Assembly (NCBI GenBank): GCA_022340665.1
Contig: JAJDNM010000072.1
Coordinates: 1 to 64,000, forward strand
Origin: Acidobacteriota bacterium
GTDB lineage: Bacteria; Acidobacteriota; Thermoanaerobaculia; Thermoanaerobaculales; Sulfomarinibacteraceae
Direction: 5' to 3'
DNA: 64,000 bases
In this document: positions 1 through 8,096 of the stretch, in pieces
Layout of the letters: every line of letters begins with the position of its first letter
Numbering within the stretch: position 1 is the stretch's first letter
Notes under the pieces: generated by a model
Seen by the model: the letters and a program-made list of their open reading frames with translations, nothing else
Databases searched by the model: none
What the model was told of the DNA's origin: nothing
Made by a program: the position numbers and the translations under genes

Positions 1-1112
1 ACATGGTTGCCGTCGGGGGAAAAAGCGAGGTCACGGCCCTCGGCCGGACCGACCGTTAAACCCTGCGCAACGAGGTAGCGATACTTGTTCGTGAGCCCCT
101 TTGTAAGGTTTTTGTAGAGACGGCGATCCGGCACACCAAAGATGGCCACATCGACATCGTTCTTGTAGGTGGTGAATGCGGCGACCAAGTCTCCTGAAGG
201 TGAAATCGCCGGCGAGATCTGGTTGGAGTTCACGAACCCCGGCACCCTGAAGCGACGACCGAATTCGCTGGGAACGCCGCGGTCCGCGTAGGGTTCGTAT
301 TTTCGCCGCATCCAGGTTCGAAATGCCGCATCGAACTCCTCGGGGTCCATGTTGAGAACCCTGGCAAGAGGGCGTCCGACCTGCCCGCCAAAGTTGCCTC
401 GAAAGGCAAAGACGAAATCGCGAACGACATCCTCCCCCCACTCCTCCTCGATGTACTCGAAGACCTTGTGGCCCCACCTGTAGGCGAGGAACCCGGTTGG
501 TGGGTTGGCGATCGACGCCATTTGCGAGGACATCGCCGCATCGCGCATGTACATCTCGTCGCGCGAGGTTTCGTCGTCCCCGAAATAGGACGCCATGCCC
601 TCCATGAACCACTGCGGGGGGCGCGCATAGATCGCGCGCCCTCGCCTTCCACCGAAGAAGATCTCGTACTGAAAAATGTGTGTGAGCTCGTGCTGTATCA
701 AAGCCTGCAACTCGGCGTCGGGAAGGTCGACCGGTAGGACCATTCTATTGCGAACCGGCGTTGCGAACGCACCCACCCCTTCCGGAATGAAGCCCACTAT
801 GACGTTGGTCTGTTCGAACTCAGCATGTGTCGCGTAGATGATCATTGGTATCGGCTTGAGGATCTGAAAGTTCAGCTTCCGAGCAATCTCGTCGTATGAA
901 CTTTCGGCGAAGGACGCCACTTTTTCCAGCATCGGTTCGGTACGGTCGTAGTAGGAGATCCGGAAGTGGGGGGTGTCGTAGGTGTACCAGTCGAATCTGT
1001 CCCAGCGTACCTTGTTCTTCCCTCCAATATAGGGGTAGTAGGGGTTCAGCTGGGCAGCCGCCGGCAGGGCCGCGAATAGGAATATGATGCATGCCGTGAT
1101 CCACGATCTCAT
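1..1112 (-). CDS. Secreted gluzincin-type peptidase with C-terminal beta-propeller (3' end cut by window edge)
   Basis: The first 370 codons are present and the gene runs off the left edge. The start ATG follows a good GGAGGTGAG ribosome site. Residues 1-21 form a signal peptide, so the product is exported. HELTH at about residues 141-145 and a downstream EGMASY segment give the HExxH...E zinc ligands of gluzincin peptidases. The end of the visible part contains an AFSPDG segment, typical of the first blade of a TolB/PD40 propeller. Proteins with a peptidase-MA-like front and a propeller body are common in Acidobacteria and related phyla; their substrate is unknown. It is the last gene of a minus-strand set of envelope genes. 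The family call is good and the function is open. Confidence 0.75.
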   Translation of the reverse strand, partial: MRSWITACIIFLFAALPAAAQLNPYYPYIGGKNKVRWDRFDWYTYDTPHFRISYYDRTEPMLEKVASFAESSYDEIARKLNFQILKPIPMIIYATHAEFEQTNVIVGFIPEGVGAFATPVRNRMVLPVDLPDAELQALIQHELTHIFQYEIFFGGRRGRAIYARPPQWFMEGMASYFGDDETSRDEMYMRDAAMSSQMASIANPPTGFLAYRWGHKVFEYIEEEWGEDVVRDFVFAFRGNFGGQVGRPLARVLNMDPEEFDAAFRTWMRRKYEPYADRGVPSEFGRRFRVPGFVNSNQISPAISPSGDLVAAFTTYKNDVDVAIFGVPDRRLYKNLTKGLTNKYRYLVAQGLTVGPAEGRDLAFSPDGNH

Positions 1113-1220
1113 ATCTCACCTCCGCTGGGCGTCATGGTGTACCGTTTGAAACTGACGCAAATCCCATTCCCAGGCTTTGTGCTGCTAATCACTCTTATGT
1201 CGATTGACGGCATCTCCTCA

Positions 1221-1913
1221 TCAGTTGGAAAATATGGCTCTTTTGACCTGCACGGCACGCGGCACGAAAACGCCGGTCAGACGGTTCTGCAGAGTGTACA
1301 GGTCGGTGAACATGTCGGTATATTCCTCAAGCTTGCGCTCGTTCTTCGGCTGAAAGTCCGTAATCTGTTCGCGATGAGCGACCTCGCCACTGGTGGCGTC
1401 AACTACCACCAGCAGAATGTCATAGCTGAATCCGGTCTCTTCCACCATCACCTGGCGAAAGTAGGTTTTTCCGTCCTGAGGTGAGACGTACTCCTCGGTC
1501 GTGTAGCCGGCGCGGTCGAGCACCTTGACGTCTATCGAAGCGGCAATCACAAAATCGGCTCCGGTTTCCTCTCCGAGGGCAGTCCAGAAGTCCTCGTCTC
1601 CCAGGAGGGCGGACAGGTAGGTTGTCGGCGGCCGAAGATCGTCCCGCTTCGGTAACAGGTGCAGGTGGGCATCTCGTCGGAGGATTTTACGCAGGAAGAT
1701 CTCGAACTCCCGCGCCGCCGTCATGTCGATCGACTGGACGTTCTCGCCTTCTCTCGGCTCGACCATGATCGGGCCGACGTAGATATTCTCCGATCCGTCG
1801 AGCGGGAACTCTGGCTTCAGGTGCAGCTCAATCCGGATTTCGCGGGTACCGGCGCCGCACACGGCGGATACAGCGATGATGATCGCGAGAAGCTCAACGA
1901 TTCTCTTCTTCAT
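1221..1913 (-). CDS. Exported protein of unknown function
   Basis: I do not recognise the family. The product is about 230 residues and begins with a basic segment plus a hydrophobic stretch (MKKRIVELLAIIIAVSAV), read as a signal peptide. A start 12 codons upstream is possible, but the ATG used here has GGGAG eight bases in front and gives a normal signal peptide. The body is soluble and acidic. A segment near residues 120-200 (ADFVIAASIDVKVLDR, then ILLVVVDATSGEVAHRE) resembles the alternating strands of lipoproteins that report on conserved envelope assemblies, but this is only an impression. It overlaps the end of the upstream TPR gene by 20 bases, so the two are probably translationally coupled. 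Confidence 0.6.
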   Translation of the reverse strand: MKKRIVELLAIIIAVSAVCGAGTREIRIELHLKPEFPLDGSENIYVGPIMVEPREGENVQSIDMTAAREFEIFLRKILRRDAHLHLLPKRDDLRPPTTYLSALLGDEDFWTALGEETGADFVIAASIDVKVLDRAGYTTEEYVSPQDGKTYFRQVMVEETGFSYDILLVVVDATSGEVAHREQITDFQPKNERKLEEYTDMFTDLYTLQNRLTGVFVPRAVQVKRAIFSN

Positions 1914-2325
1914 CTTCAGCTCCCTTTTCGGCTTCACCTTCATCCGCATCGCCTTCCGGAATCGCGATATAGGTCGTGTAAAACTCCTGAAATCTCGTGT
2001 AATTCCTCTGCAATGCGCTATTTCCAGGATCCAGGGCGAGGCCTTCCTGGTATGTCAGGAGGGCCATCTCATACAAACCGTTGGCCTCCTGCGCTACTGC
2101 GATATTGTTGAGAATCCTCGACTGGCTGGGCGTCAACTCGTTGGCATGCTCAAATCGCATCAACGCCTCTTGCCAGTAGCCGCGGCGGGCGGCCTTGAAG
2201 CCCCATTCCATCTCGGCCGCGGCCTCCTTGGCGTTTGGATCTCCCGCGACGGCCGTTCCGTAGGTAATGGCAACCGCGACTGCCAGGAATACCCCAATCA
2301 TCGTCACGCGTTTGAATTTGGGCAC
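1894..2325 (-). CDS. Small periplasmic TPR protein
   Basis: The 143-residue product has a signal peptide (hydrophobic residues 8-27, AVAGD cleavage region) followed by about two tetratricopeptide repeats at residues 35-105, with the usual A/G-Y-A-L-P spacing (YWQEALMRFEHANELTP, then YEMALLTYQEGLALDP). The tail is very acidic (residues 120-143). TPR proteins act as protein-protein scaffolds. It sits 44 bases behind the GWxTD-VWA gene and overlaps the next gene, so it is probably part of one envelope operon. Confidence 0.75.
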   Translation of the reverse strand: MPKFKRVTMIGVFLAVAVAITYGTAVAGDPNAKEAAAEMEWGFKAARRGYWQEALMRFEHANELTPSQSRILNNIAVAQEANGLYEMALLTYQEGLALDPGNSALQRNYTRFQEFYTTYIAIPEGDADEGEAEKGAEDEEENR

Positions 2326-2369
2326 CGCTCTCTTCCTCCGATCACTTCATCGAATAATCACAGCGTTTC

Positions 2370-4979
2370 TCAACCACCCGCCGGATAGTAGCCCGTCAGG
2401 GTTCGCACTTTGACTCCCTTGCGATCGACCTCGACCTTGATCTTCCGCAGTACGTCCGGTGGGTCCTCCGAACTGGAGGTGTAGGCGATCAGGTACTGAG
2501 TTCTCAACTCCCGATTGATCTCGTCATAGATTCTGTCGAGCTCTGATTTCTCCGACACGAAGAACGACTGCCCTCCGGTCACGTCGGCGAGCTTGCTGAT
2601 CTGCCACCGTGTGGTGATTTTGGTCGACGGAATCCCGACCCCGACCATGTAAATCGTGACGCCCATTCGCTGCGCATACCCGAGCGCGTCTTCGAAGCTG
2701 TTTTTCGAGGCCGTGTCCTCACCGTCGGTCAGCACCACCATCGCCCGCCGGCCACTGACGCCCGAGAACTGGAAGAGACCCATGATGACGGCATCATAAA
2801 AGGCCGTCGCGCGGTCCGGATACAACGCCAGCATGGCGTTTTCGATGGTCGCGAAATCGGCGGTGAATCCGGCTAACAGGTCCGGCCGATCGGAAAAAGT
2901 CTCGATAAAGGCGCGGTCTCGAGGCCGCAGCAGGTCACTGAGAAAGCCCATCACCACTCGCTGTACGGTCGGCAATGTCTCCTCCATCGACCCCGAGGTG
3001 TCGATTACCATCCCCATCCGGACCGGCAGATCACGGTGGAGGGAGAAATGCGAGATGGACTGCTCCACCTTGTTTTCGTACACGGTGAAATCATCCATCG
3101 TGAGATCCTCTACCGGGTTGCCGGCCTTGTCGAGAACCGTGATCGGCAGCTCGACCGCGGTGACCTTGACGACGGTACCGAACTCGGGCGTGTTCACGAA
3201 CTGCAGATCCTCGGCTTGCGCCCCGTCATCCAGAACAGCGAGCGCCCGCAGATATCCGAATTGTTCTCGCGTATTCAAGGTGACCAGCGTTTCGAAAGGC
3301 GGCTCGTAGATTGTGTCGAGCAACTCATCGTTCCAGTAGAGCTCCAGTCGGTCGAGCTCGGCGTCGGTTGGCGTGTTGACCTCCGCGGCTACTCGCACCT
3401 GGCCTCGCGAACCTTCGCTCGGCGACACCGGCCTCAGGCTCACGTAGAACCGCTCCCTTCCGACGTTCAACGTGTAGCCGTCGCGGGCGATCTCTTCACC
3501 CGAGGCGTCATACCCGACGACCGTCACGGTGGTCAGCTTGGGCAACGGTCCGAGGTCGAGATCGATATCGAACGGCGGCCTGTTCTTGGTCAAAATCGCC
3601 TCATCGTCGAGCAGAAAGGTCACACGTCTGACCTCTTCGCGTGCGATTGCTTCGAATCTGCAGAGGCCACTGACGGCGTCGCCCTGGGGTCCGAGCAGCC
3701 GCAACATCGGTTGTACTTCGGCCTCCTCTTCATCGACCGAGGCGGCGTCGACACCTCCTTCGAGGTGTCCTCCAATGGCTTCGAGCTCCTCATTGGATGG
3801 TTCGACGGCTTCCACCACCACGTCATCCTCGTCAATCGCCGCATGCTTGGAGTGAACGTCTTCGACCTTGACGCGAAGGTGGTAGTTACCCGGTCGCACG
3901 AGACGTTCCATCGTCAGTCCGACCCGGTCTTCTGCCTGTGGGACCGAGAAAAGGTAACGGAAACGGTCCACCATCACTTCGCCCTCGCTTGTGAGCTCAC
4001 CAACGACATCGAGTTGGAGCACATCCACGTCGCCCACAGAGTTGGTCCCAAGTCCTTCCGCGTCGACGTCGAGGGCAATGCTGAGTTCCGCCAATCCACC
4101 CCGTCCTGCCCGTGTCTCGCTCGAGATGGAGAAATCGAGGGGCTCGGCGTCATCCTCCAGGAGCGCAGAAAACTCCATGAATCGGTGTGATGTGGACTCC
4201 AGGCCCTGGTCCCTCTCGGCGGAGCGGAATCTCGTCATCGCCCCCAAGTAGCTCGGATCACTCGACCACGCCGTGACGGCTGCAAGCAGACGCATGGTCA
4301 CGTCACCATTGGGACAGCGGTACACGGGAGAATCCCACGGACTCTGAACCGCGCCCCAGCCGCCACCACGCTCGCTCGCCGCGGTCCAATCGTTGCGCAG
4401 GGCCTCCGTGCCCTCGTACTTGGTCCACAGCCGCCAGTGGCCCATCCCATGGCGCTGATAGAACAGAGCCACGACGTCCTCGCCCAGACCCTCGAGATAC
4501 GGCCAGATCCAGAACTCCATCTTCTGAAAAATCGACTCACAACGAGGATCGTGGCGCACCGCGGGCGGGCCGTGGATGAGCAGGACCCTCGCCCTGTCCT
4601 CGATTGTGTTCCCGAACTCCATCCTGGCCATTTGCAGACGGTCTTCGTACATCCGCCGGAAGGCGACACCGATTCCAGATTCCCTCGACCACAGAGTCCA
4701 CAGGCGTTCGACGAAGGCGGTCCTCTGTGCCTCGGTCTCCAGGGCCAGAAAGGCGCGCCGCTGGTCCTTGGTAATCAGGGGGTAGACCTCCTCATCCAGC
4801 CACACCCGCCAGCGCAAGGGTAGTTCCGCCAGCGCGGCCTTCTCGCCCTGCTTCAACTCCGTCTTGGATTTCTTGTCGGCTCCCGCTTGAAGAGGTAAGC
4901 CAAGGAGCACCGTCAAAATCGCGCACACCAGGAGCGGAAAGGTCGCTCTGCTGCCTTGTCTGTGCTTCGCGCCGTTCAT
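2370..4979 (-). CDS. GWxTD domain protein with C-terminal acidobacterial VWFA domain
   Basis: The 869-residue exported protein has a signal peptide in the first 35 residues. The ATG at the given start is preferred over one six codons upstream because GGGGGTG lies in front of it. Residues of roughly 45-180 match the GWxTD family, with the helical pattern around LWSRESG and the segment IEDRARVLLIHGPP. The last 270 residues are a von Willebrand factor A domain with the MIDAS sequence DTSGS and a later TDGED, matching the VWFA-related family that is strongly expanded in Acidobacteria. The middle part looks like Ig-like or FG-GAP-like strands. A role in extracellular or periplasmic metal-dependent adhesion is inferred. 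It heads the minus-strand envelope set with the TPR protein. Confidence 0.85.
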   Translation of the reverse strand: MNGAKHRQGSRATFPLLVCAILTVLLGLPLQAGADKKSKTELKQGEKAALAELPLRWRVWLDEEVYPLITKDQRRAFLALETEAQRTAFVERLWTLWSRESGIGVAFRRMYEDRLQMARMEFGNTIEDRARVLLIHGPPAVRHDPRCESIFQKMEFWIWPYLEGLGEDVVALFYQRHGMGHWRLWTKYEGTEALRNDWTAASERGGGWGAVQSPWDSPVYRCPNGDVTMRLLAAVTAWSSDPSYLGAMTRFRSAERDQGLESTSHRFMEFSALLEDDAEPLDFSISSETRAGRGGLAELSIALDVDAEGLGTNSVGDVDVLQLDVVGELTSEGEVMVDRFRYLFSVPQAEDRVGLTMERLVRPGNYHLRVKVEDVHSKHAAIDEDDVVVEAVEPSNEELEAIGGHLEGGVDAASVDEEEAEVQPMLRLLGPQGDAVSGLCRFEAIAREEVRRVTFLLDDEAILTKNRPPFDIDLDLGPLPKLTTVTVVGYDASGEEIARDGYTLNVGRERFYVSLRPVSPSEGSRGQVRVAAEVNTPTDAELDRLELYWNDELLDTIYEPPFETLVTLNTREQFGYLRALAVLDDGAQAEDLQFVNTPEFGTVVKVTAVELPITVLDKAGNPVEDLTMDDFTVYENKVEQSISHFSLHRDLPVRMGMVIDTSGSMEETLPTVQRVVMGFLSDLLRPRDRAFIETFSDRPDLLAGFTADFATIENAMLALYPDRATAFYDAVIMGLFQFSGVSGRRAMVVLTDGEDTASKNSFEDALGYAQRMGVTIYMVGVGIPSTKITTRWQISKLADVTGGQSFFVSEKSELDRIYDEINRELRTQYLIAYTSSSEDPPDVLRKIKVEVDRKGVKVRTLTGYYPAGG

Positions 4980-5221
4980 ATCGAAATGCACCCCCATAGG
5001 GTAGCGCGGAATACGCGGGTGTTCAGCCGCAATGCCAACGATCTGCGGGCGCCTTCGCGAGCCTGTTGCGGCACGCCGATTCCGGCCTCATCTATGCAAC
5101 GTATTCCGCGCCGGTTACCTTTCCTCGTCTCAGGATGTACGGGACCGGAAGCTCAGGGTTCAAATGCGGGAACGGAGCGGTGGCCGAAGATGAGCAGGGA
5201 CCTGTCGCCCGGATAGACAAT

Positions 5222-5240
5222 CCGACCCGAACTGGGTCGG
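5222..5240 (-). terminator. Hairpin behind the carboxylase gene, weak terminator candidate
   Basis: CCGACCC and GGGTCGG form a perfect 7-bp stem with a 5-base loop, four bases past the stop of the minus-strand carboxyltransferase gene. No clean U-tract follows on that strand, so factor-independent termination is uncertain. The rest of the 4980-5243 gap shows nothing recognisable. Confidence 0.3.
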
Positions 5241-5243
5241 TGA

Positions 5244-6911
5244 TCAGGTTTGAAGCACGCCAACCTTGAAATCGCGGATCTCGGGCTGCTGGGCAGAAGC
5301 GGCAAGTGCACGGGCCAGGATCTGTCGCGTGCGGCGGGGATCGATGATTTCATCCACCCACATCCGGGCCGCGGCGTACCTCGGGTCCATGGCGGCCTGG
5401 TAGCGAGCCTGGATTTCGGCGAGGAGCTCCGCCTTTTCCTCTTTGGACACGTCTTCACCTCGGTTCTTGAGCTGAATCGCGAGCAGCGTCTCCGACGCCT
5501 GCTGCCCTCCCATCACCGAGATCGACGCCGACGGCCAGGCAAAGAAAAACCTTGCGCCGTACGCGCGTCCGCACATGGCGTAGTTGCCCGCCCCGAAGCT
5601 GTTGCCGACGAAGACAGTCAATTTCGGCACCACCGAATTGGCCACTACGTTGACCATTTTGGCGCCGTCCTTGATGATCCCCTCACGCTCCGATTTGGAG
5701 CCGACCATGAAACCGGTCACGTCCTGCAGGAACACGATTGGCATGCCTTTCTGGTTCATCATTTCGATGAACCGGGCACCCTTGTCGGCGGCATCGCTGT
5801 AGATGACGCCACCAATCTGCATTTCCTTCTGCGAATCCTCGAGGCCGCGCCGGCGATGGACAATCTGGCGTTGATTCGCGACGACGCCAATCGCCCAGCC
5901 ATCGATCCGACCGGTACCACAGATCAGAGTGCGTCCGTAGGTCGCCTTGTACTCCGTGAACTCGGAGGCGTCGAGTAGCACCGCCAGCAGATTCCTCATG
6001 TCGTACGGTCGTGCCCGGTCGACCGGCAGCAGGCCGAGAATATCTTCGGCCGCGACTTCCGGCTCTCTCGGCTCGGCACGATCGAACGGCGCCAACACCG
6101 GTCGCGCCAGCTCAGCGATGCGCGTGCGAATGTGATCGATCGCCGAAGCGTCGTCCGGGAATCGATCATCAACGACTCCCGAAATGTCCACCTGAACCGT
6201 AGCCCCGCCCAGACTCTGATTGTCGATCTTCTCTCCAATCGCCGCCTGCACAAGATGGGCGCCGGCGAGGAAGATGGTCCCGTTGCCCTCGACGATCAGC
6301 GCCTCGTCGGACATGATCGGGAGATAGGCTCCTCCCGCAACACAGGATCCGAGGATCGCTGCAATCTGATAGACGCCCTCGGCCGACAGCCGGGCATTGT
6401 TGTAGAAAACCCGGCCAAAATGGTCCCGATCTGGGAAGATCTCGTCCTGCATCGGCAGAAAAACGCCCGCCGAATCGACCAGATAGATCAGCGGCAGCCG
6501 GTTTTCCATGGCGATCTCCTGGGCCCTCAAGATCTTCTTGCAGGTCAACGGGAACCATGCTCCAGCCTTGACCGTGGCGTCGTTTGCGACCACCACGCAC
6601 TCGCGGCCACTCACAGTAGCCAGCCCAACCACGACTCCGGCTGCGGGAGCGCCACCCCATTCGTCGTACAGATCCCACGCTGCGAAGGACCCTACCTCGA
6701 GTAGCTCCGTCCCTTCATCGATCAGCGCCTCGATGCGCTCCCGGGCGAGCATCTTGCCCTTCCCCTTCTGCTTTGCCGCGGCGGCCTCACCTCCGCCCTT
6801 CGCGATCTCCCCGCGCTGCGCCTCGAGTATGCGGATTTCGTTGCGCCAATGATCGCGATTGGTCTCGAAGGTCACATCCCTGTTCGGCGTCGTGTTGAGG
6901 ACTTTGGGCAT
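5244..6911 (-). CDS. Biotin-dependent acyl-CoA carboxylase, carboxyltransferase (beta) subunit
   Basis: The 555-residue protein transfers carboxyl from carboxybiotin to an acyl-CoA. The two crotonase-like halves are visible: an N-terminal part with GGG(E)AAAAKQKGKGKMLARERI, GSFAAWDLYDEWGGAPAAG and GGAHLVQAAIG, and a C-terminal part with VFLQDVTGFMVG and GNSFGAGNYAMCGRAYGARF, then WPSASISVMGGQQA. The last motifs are closest to methylcrotonyl-CoA or geranyl-CoA carboxylase beta subunits rather than AccD, but propionyl-CoA cannot be excluded. The start is set by GGGGAG seven bases before ATG; an upstream ATG eight codons earlier lacks this. No biotin carboxylase or carrier gene is adjacent, so its alpha subunit must lie elsewhere. 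Branched amino acid or odd-chain metabolism is the likely role. Confidence 0.9.
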   Translation of the reverse strand: MPKVLNTTPNRDVTFETNRDHWRNEIRILEAQRGEIAKGGGEAAAAKQKGKGKMLARERIEALIDEGTELLEVGSFAAWDLYDEWGGAPAAGVVVGLATVSGRECVVVANDATVKAGAWFPLTCKKILRAQEIAMENRLPLIYLVDSAGVFLPMQDEIFPDRDHFGRVFYNNARLSAEGVYQIAAILGSCVAGGAYLPIMSDEALIVEGNGTIFLAGAHLVQAAIGEKIDNQSLGGATVQVDISGVVDDRFPDDASAIDHIRTRIAELARPVLAPFDRAEPREPEVAAEDILGLLPVDRARPYDMRNLLAVLLDASEFTEYKATYGRTLICGTGRIDGWAIGVVANQRQIVHRRRGLEDSQKEMQIGGVIYSDAADKGARFIEMMNQKGMPIVFLQDVTGFMVGSKSEREGIIKDGAKMVNVVANSVVPKLTVFVGNSFGAGNYAMCGRAYGARFFFAWPSASISVMGGQQASETLLAIQLKNRGEDVSKEEKAELLAEIQARYQAAMDPRYAAARMWVDEIIDPRRTRQILARALAASAQQPEIRDFKVGVLQT

Positions 6912-6970
6912 GGAGCATCTCCCCTGAATGGTCATTGTAGCGATGCATCACCAAACCGCCTACGGGGAGA

Positions 6971-7050
6971 CGAGTTTTGAGTTTTGAATTTTGACTTCAT
7001 ATCCATACCCCCGGTATCCGAAGAGGGGGCGGGCGGGAACTCAGAACTCG
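6971..7050. repeat. Heptamer-flanked intergenic element, copy 1
   Basis: Tandem GAGTTTT/GAATTTT heptamers (6971-6995) are followed by a C-rich then G-rich core (CCCCCGG...GGGGGCGGGCGGGA) and a reverse-complement half block ACTCAGAACTC. It lies between two divergent genes, unlike most other copies, which sit behind stop codons. Confidence 0.6.
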
Positions 7051-7175
7051 TAGCTCAACGCTCCGCCTCTGCTACACTCCTCGTCTCTGATGGAGACGGC
7101 ATGGCCTAGGTGAACCCGACATGCTCGACAACCGCGTCGGGGCGTCGGCGTCTGTCAGCGGGCGGCTGGAGGAAG

Positions 7176-8096
7176 ATGCGAATCAAGGTGCGCACGATTC
7201 ATCGCGAGGAGCTCCCCGGCATCGCAATCGTCCGGGATGCGGCGGCAGTCGGTCTGGCGGCCTATCCGTCCTCAAGCGGCGCGCTCGATCTGGAGATGGA
7301 CTCTGATCCTGACCTGCGCCACCTCTTTTCCCATGATCCTGACGGTTTCTTCACGGCCTACCTTGGGGATGAGACCCTCGGTTTTACTGCCGCCCACATG
7401 CGATCGGGCCAGTGCATCGTTTCCGAATTGTGGGTGCTTCCCCAGCATCAGGGCCGCGGTGCCGGTCGGGCCCTCCTGTCGCGCGCGCTCTCTTACGGTG
7501 AACGGTCAGGCGCGCGCGAGTATCTCGCCCTGGTGCCGCCCGAGGCAGCAATCCAATCGCTGTTGCTCGGCAGCGGATTCAAACCGATCACGCCCGTATA
7601 TCAATTCTCCCTGCCAGTGAATTCGGCCACGGATCTGGCCCAGGGACTGGCAGCTCTGCTCCCGGGCAAGGATGTCACGACCGACCTGCTAAATCGGCGC
7701 GGCCAGGCAGACATTGACCGGATCGATCGCGTGACTCGCAACATCACCCGAGAAGTCGATCACGTTTACTGGCTCAAGGATCGCGGGCTTCGCGCGGCAC
7801 TCGTGAAACAGGGCGCGCGGATCGCCGCGTATGCCTACGGCGGACCCGAGCAAGTCGGTCCGGTCGCGGGCAGTACTCAGGACGCGGCGCTTTCCGCCCT
7901 CGGTTGGGCGATCGAGCTGGCGATCGGTGCTGGTGCATCCGATCAAATCGAGCTGCGGATCCCGGCCCCATTCCGACTGGCTCTCGATGCCCTGCTCGAT
8001 ACCGACGCGCGCTTTCGATCAACCCTTATTCTCTATGGAAAGGGCGCGTCTCTCGCGTTCGATCGATCTCTCTTCGGAAGTCTCAGCCTGCCATGA
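7176..8096 (+). CDS. GNAT-family N-acetyltransferase
   Basis: The 306-residue protein carries a GNAT fold near residues 60-150. Motif A is seen as ELWVLPQHQGRGAGRALLSRAL, with the Q/RxxGxG/A pyrophosphate loop for acetyl-CoA, and motif B follows at LLLGSGFKP. The C-terminal half is a second, less clear domain. The ATG chosen has GGAGG just upstream; a GTG 22 codons earlier would add a low-complexity leader. Its stop overlaps the start of the helicase gene in an ATGA, so the two are translationally coupled. The substrate is unknown. Confidence 0.8.
   Translation: MRIKVRTIHREELPGIAIVRDAAAVGLAAYPSSSGALDLEMDSDPDLRHLFSHDPDGFFTAYLGDETLGFTAAHMRSGQCIVSELWVLPQHQGRGAGRALLSRALSYGERSGAREYLALVPPEAAIQSLLLGSGFKPITPVYQFSLPVNSATDLAQGLAALLPGKDVTTDLLNRRGQADIDRIDRVTRNITREVDHVYWLKDRGLRAALVKQGARIAAYAYGGPEQVGPVAGSTQDAALSALGWAIELAIGAGASDQIELRIPAPFRLALDALLDTDARFRSTLILYGKGASLAFDRSLFGSLSLP

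Noticed and set aside
3036-4190. Long open frame (384 codons) on the plus strand inside the GWxTD-VWA gene
   Set aside because: It is antisense to a recognisable gene with clear domain motifs and has no domain or ribosome site of its own.
5066-5269. Possible small gene in the gap between the GWxTD gene and the carboxylase
   Set aside because: Only short frames with no ribosome site or domain; part of it is the hairpin at 5222-5240.
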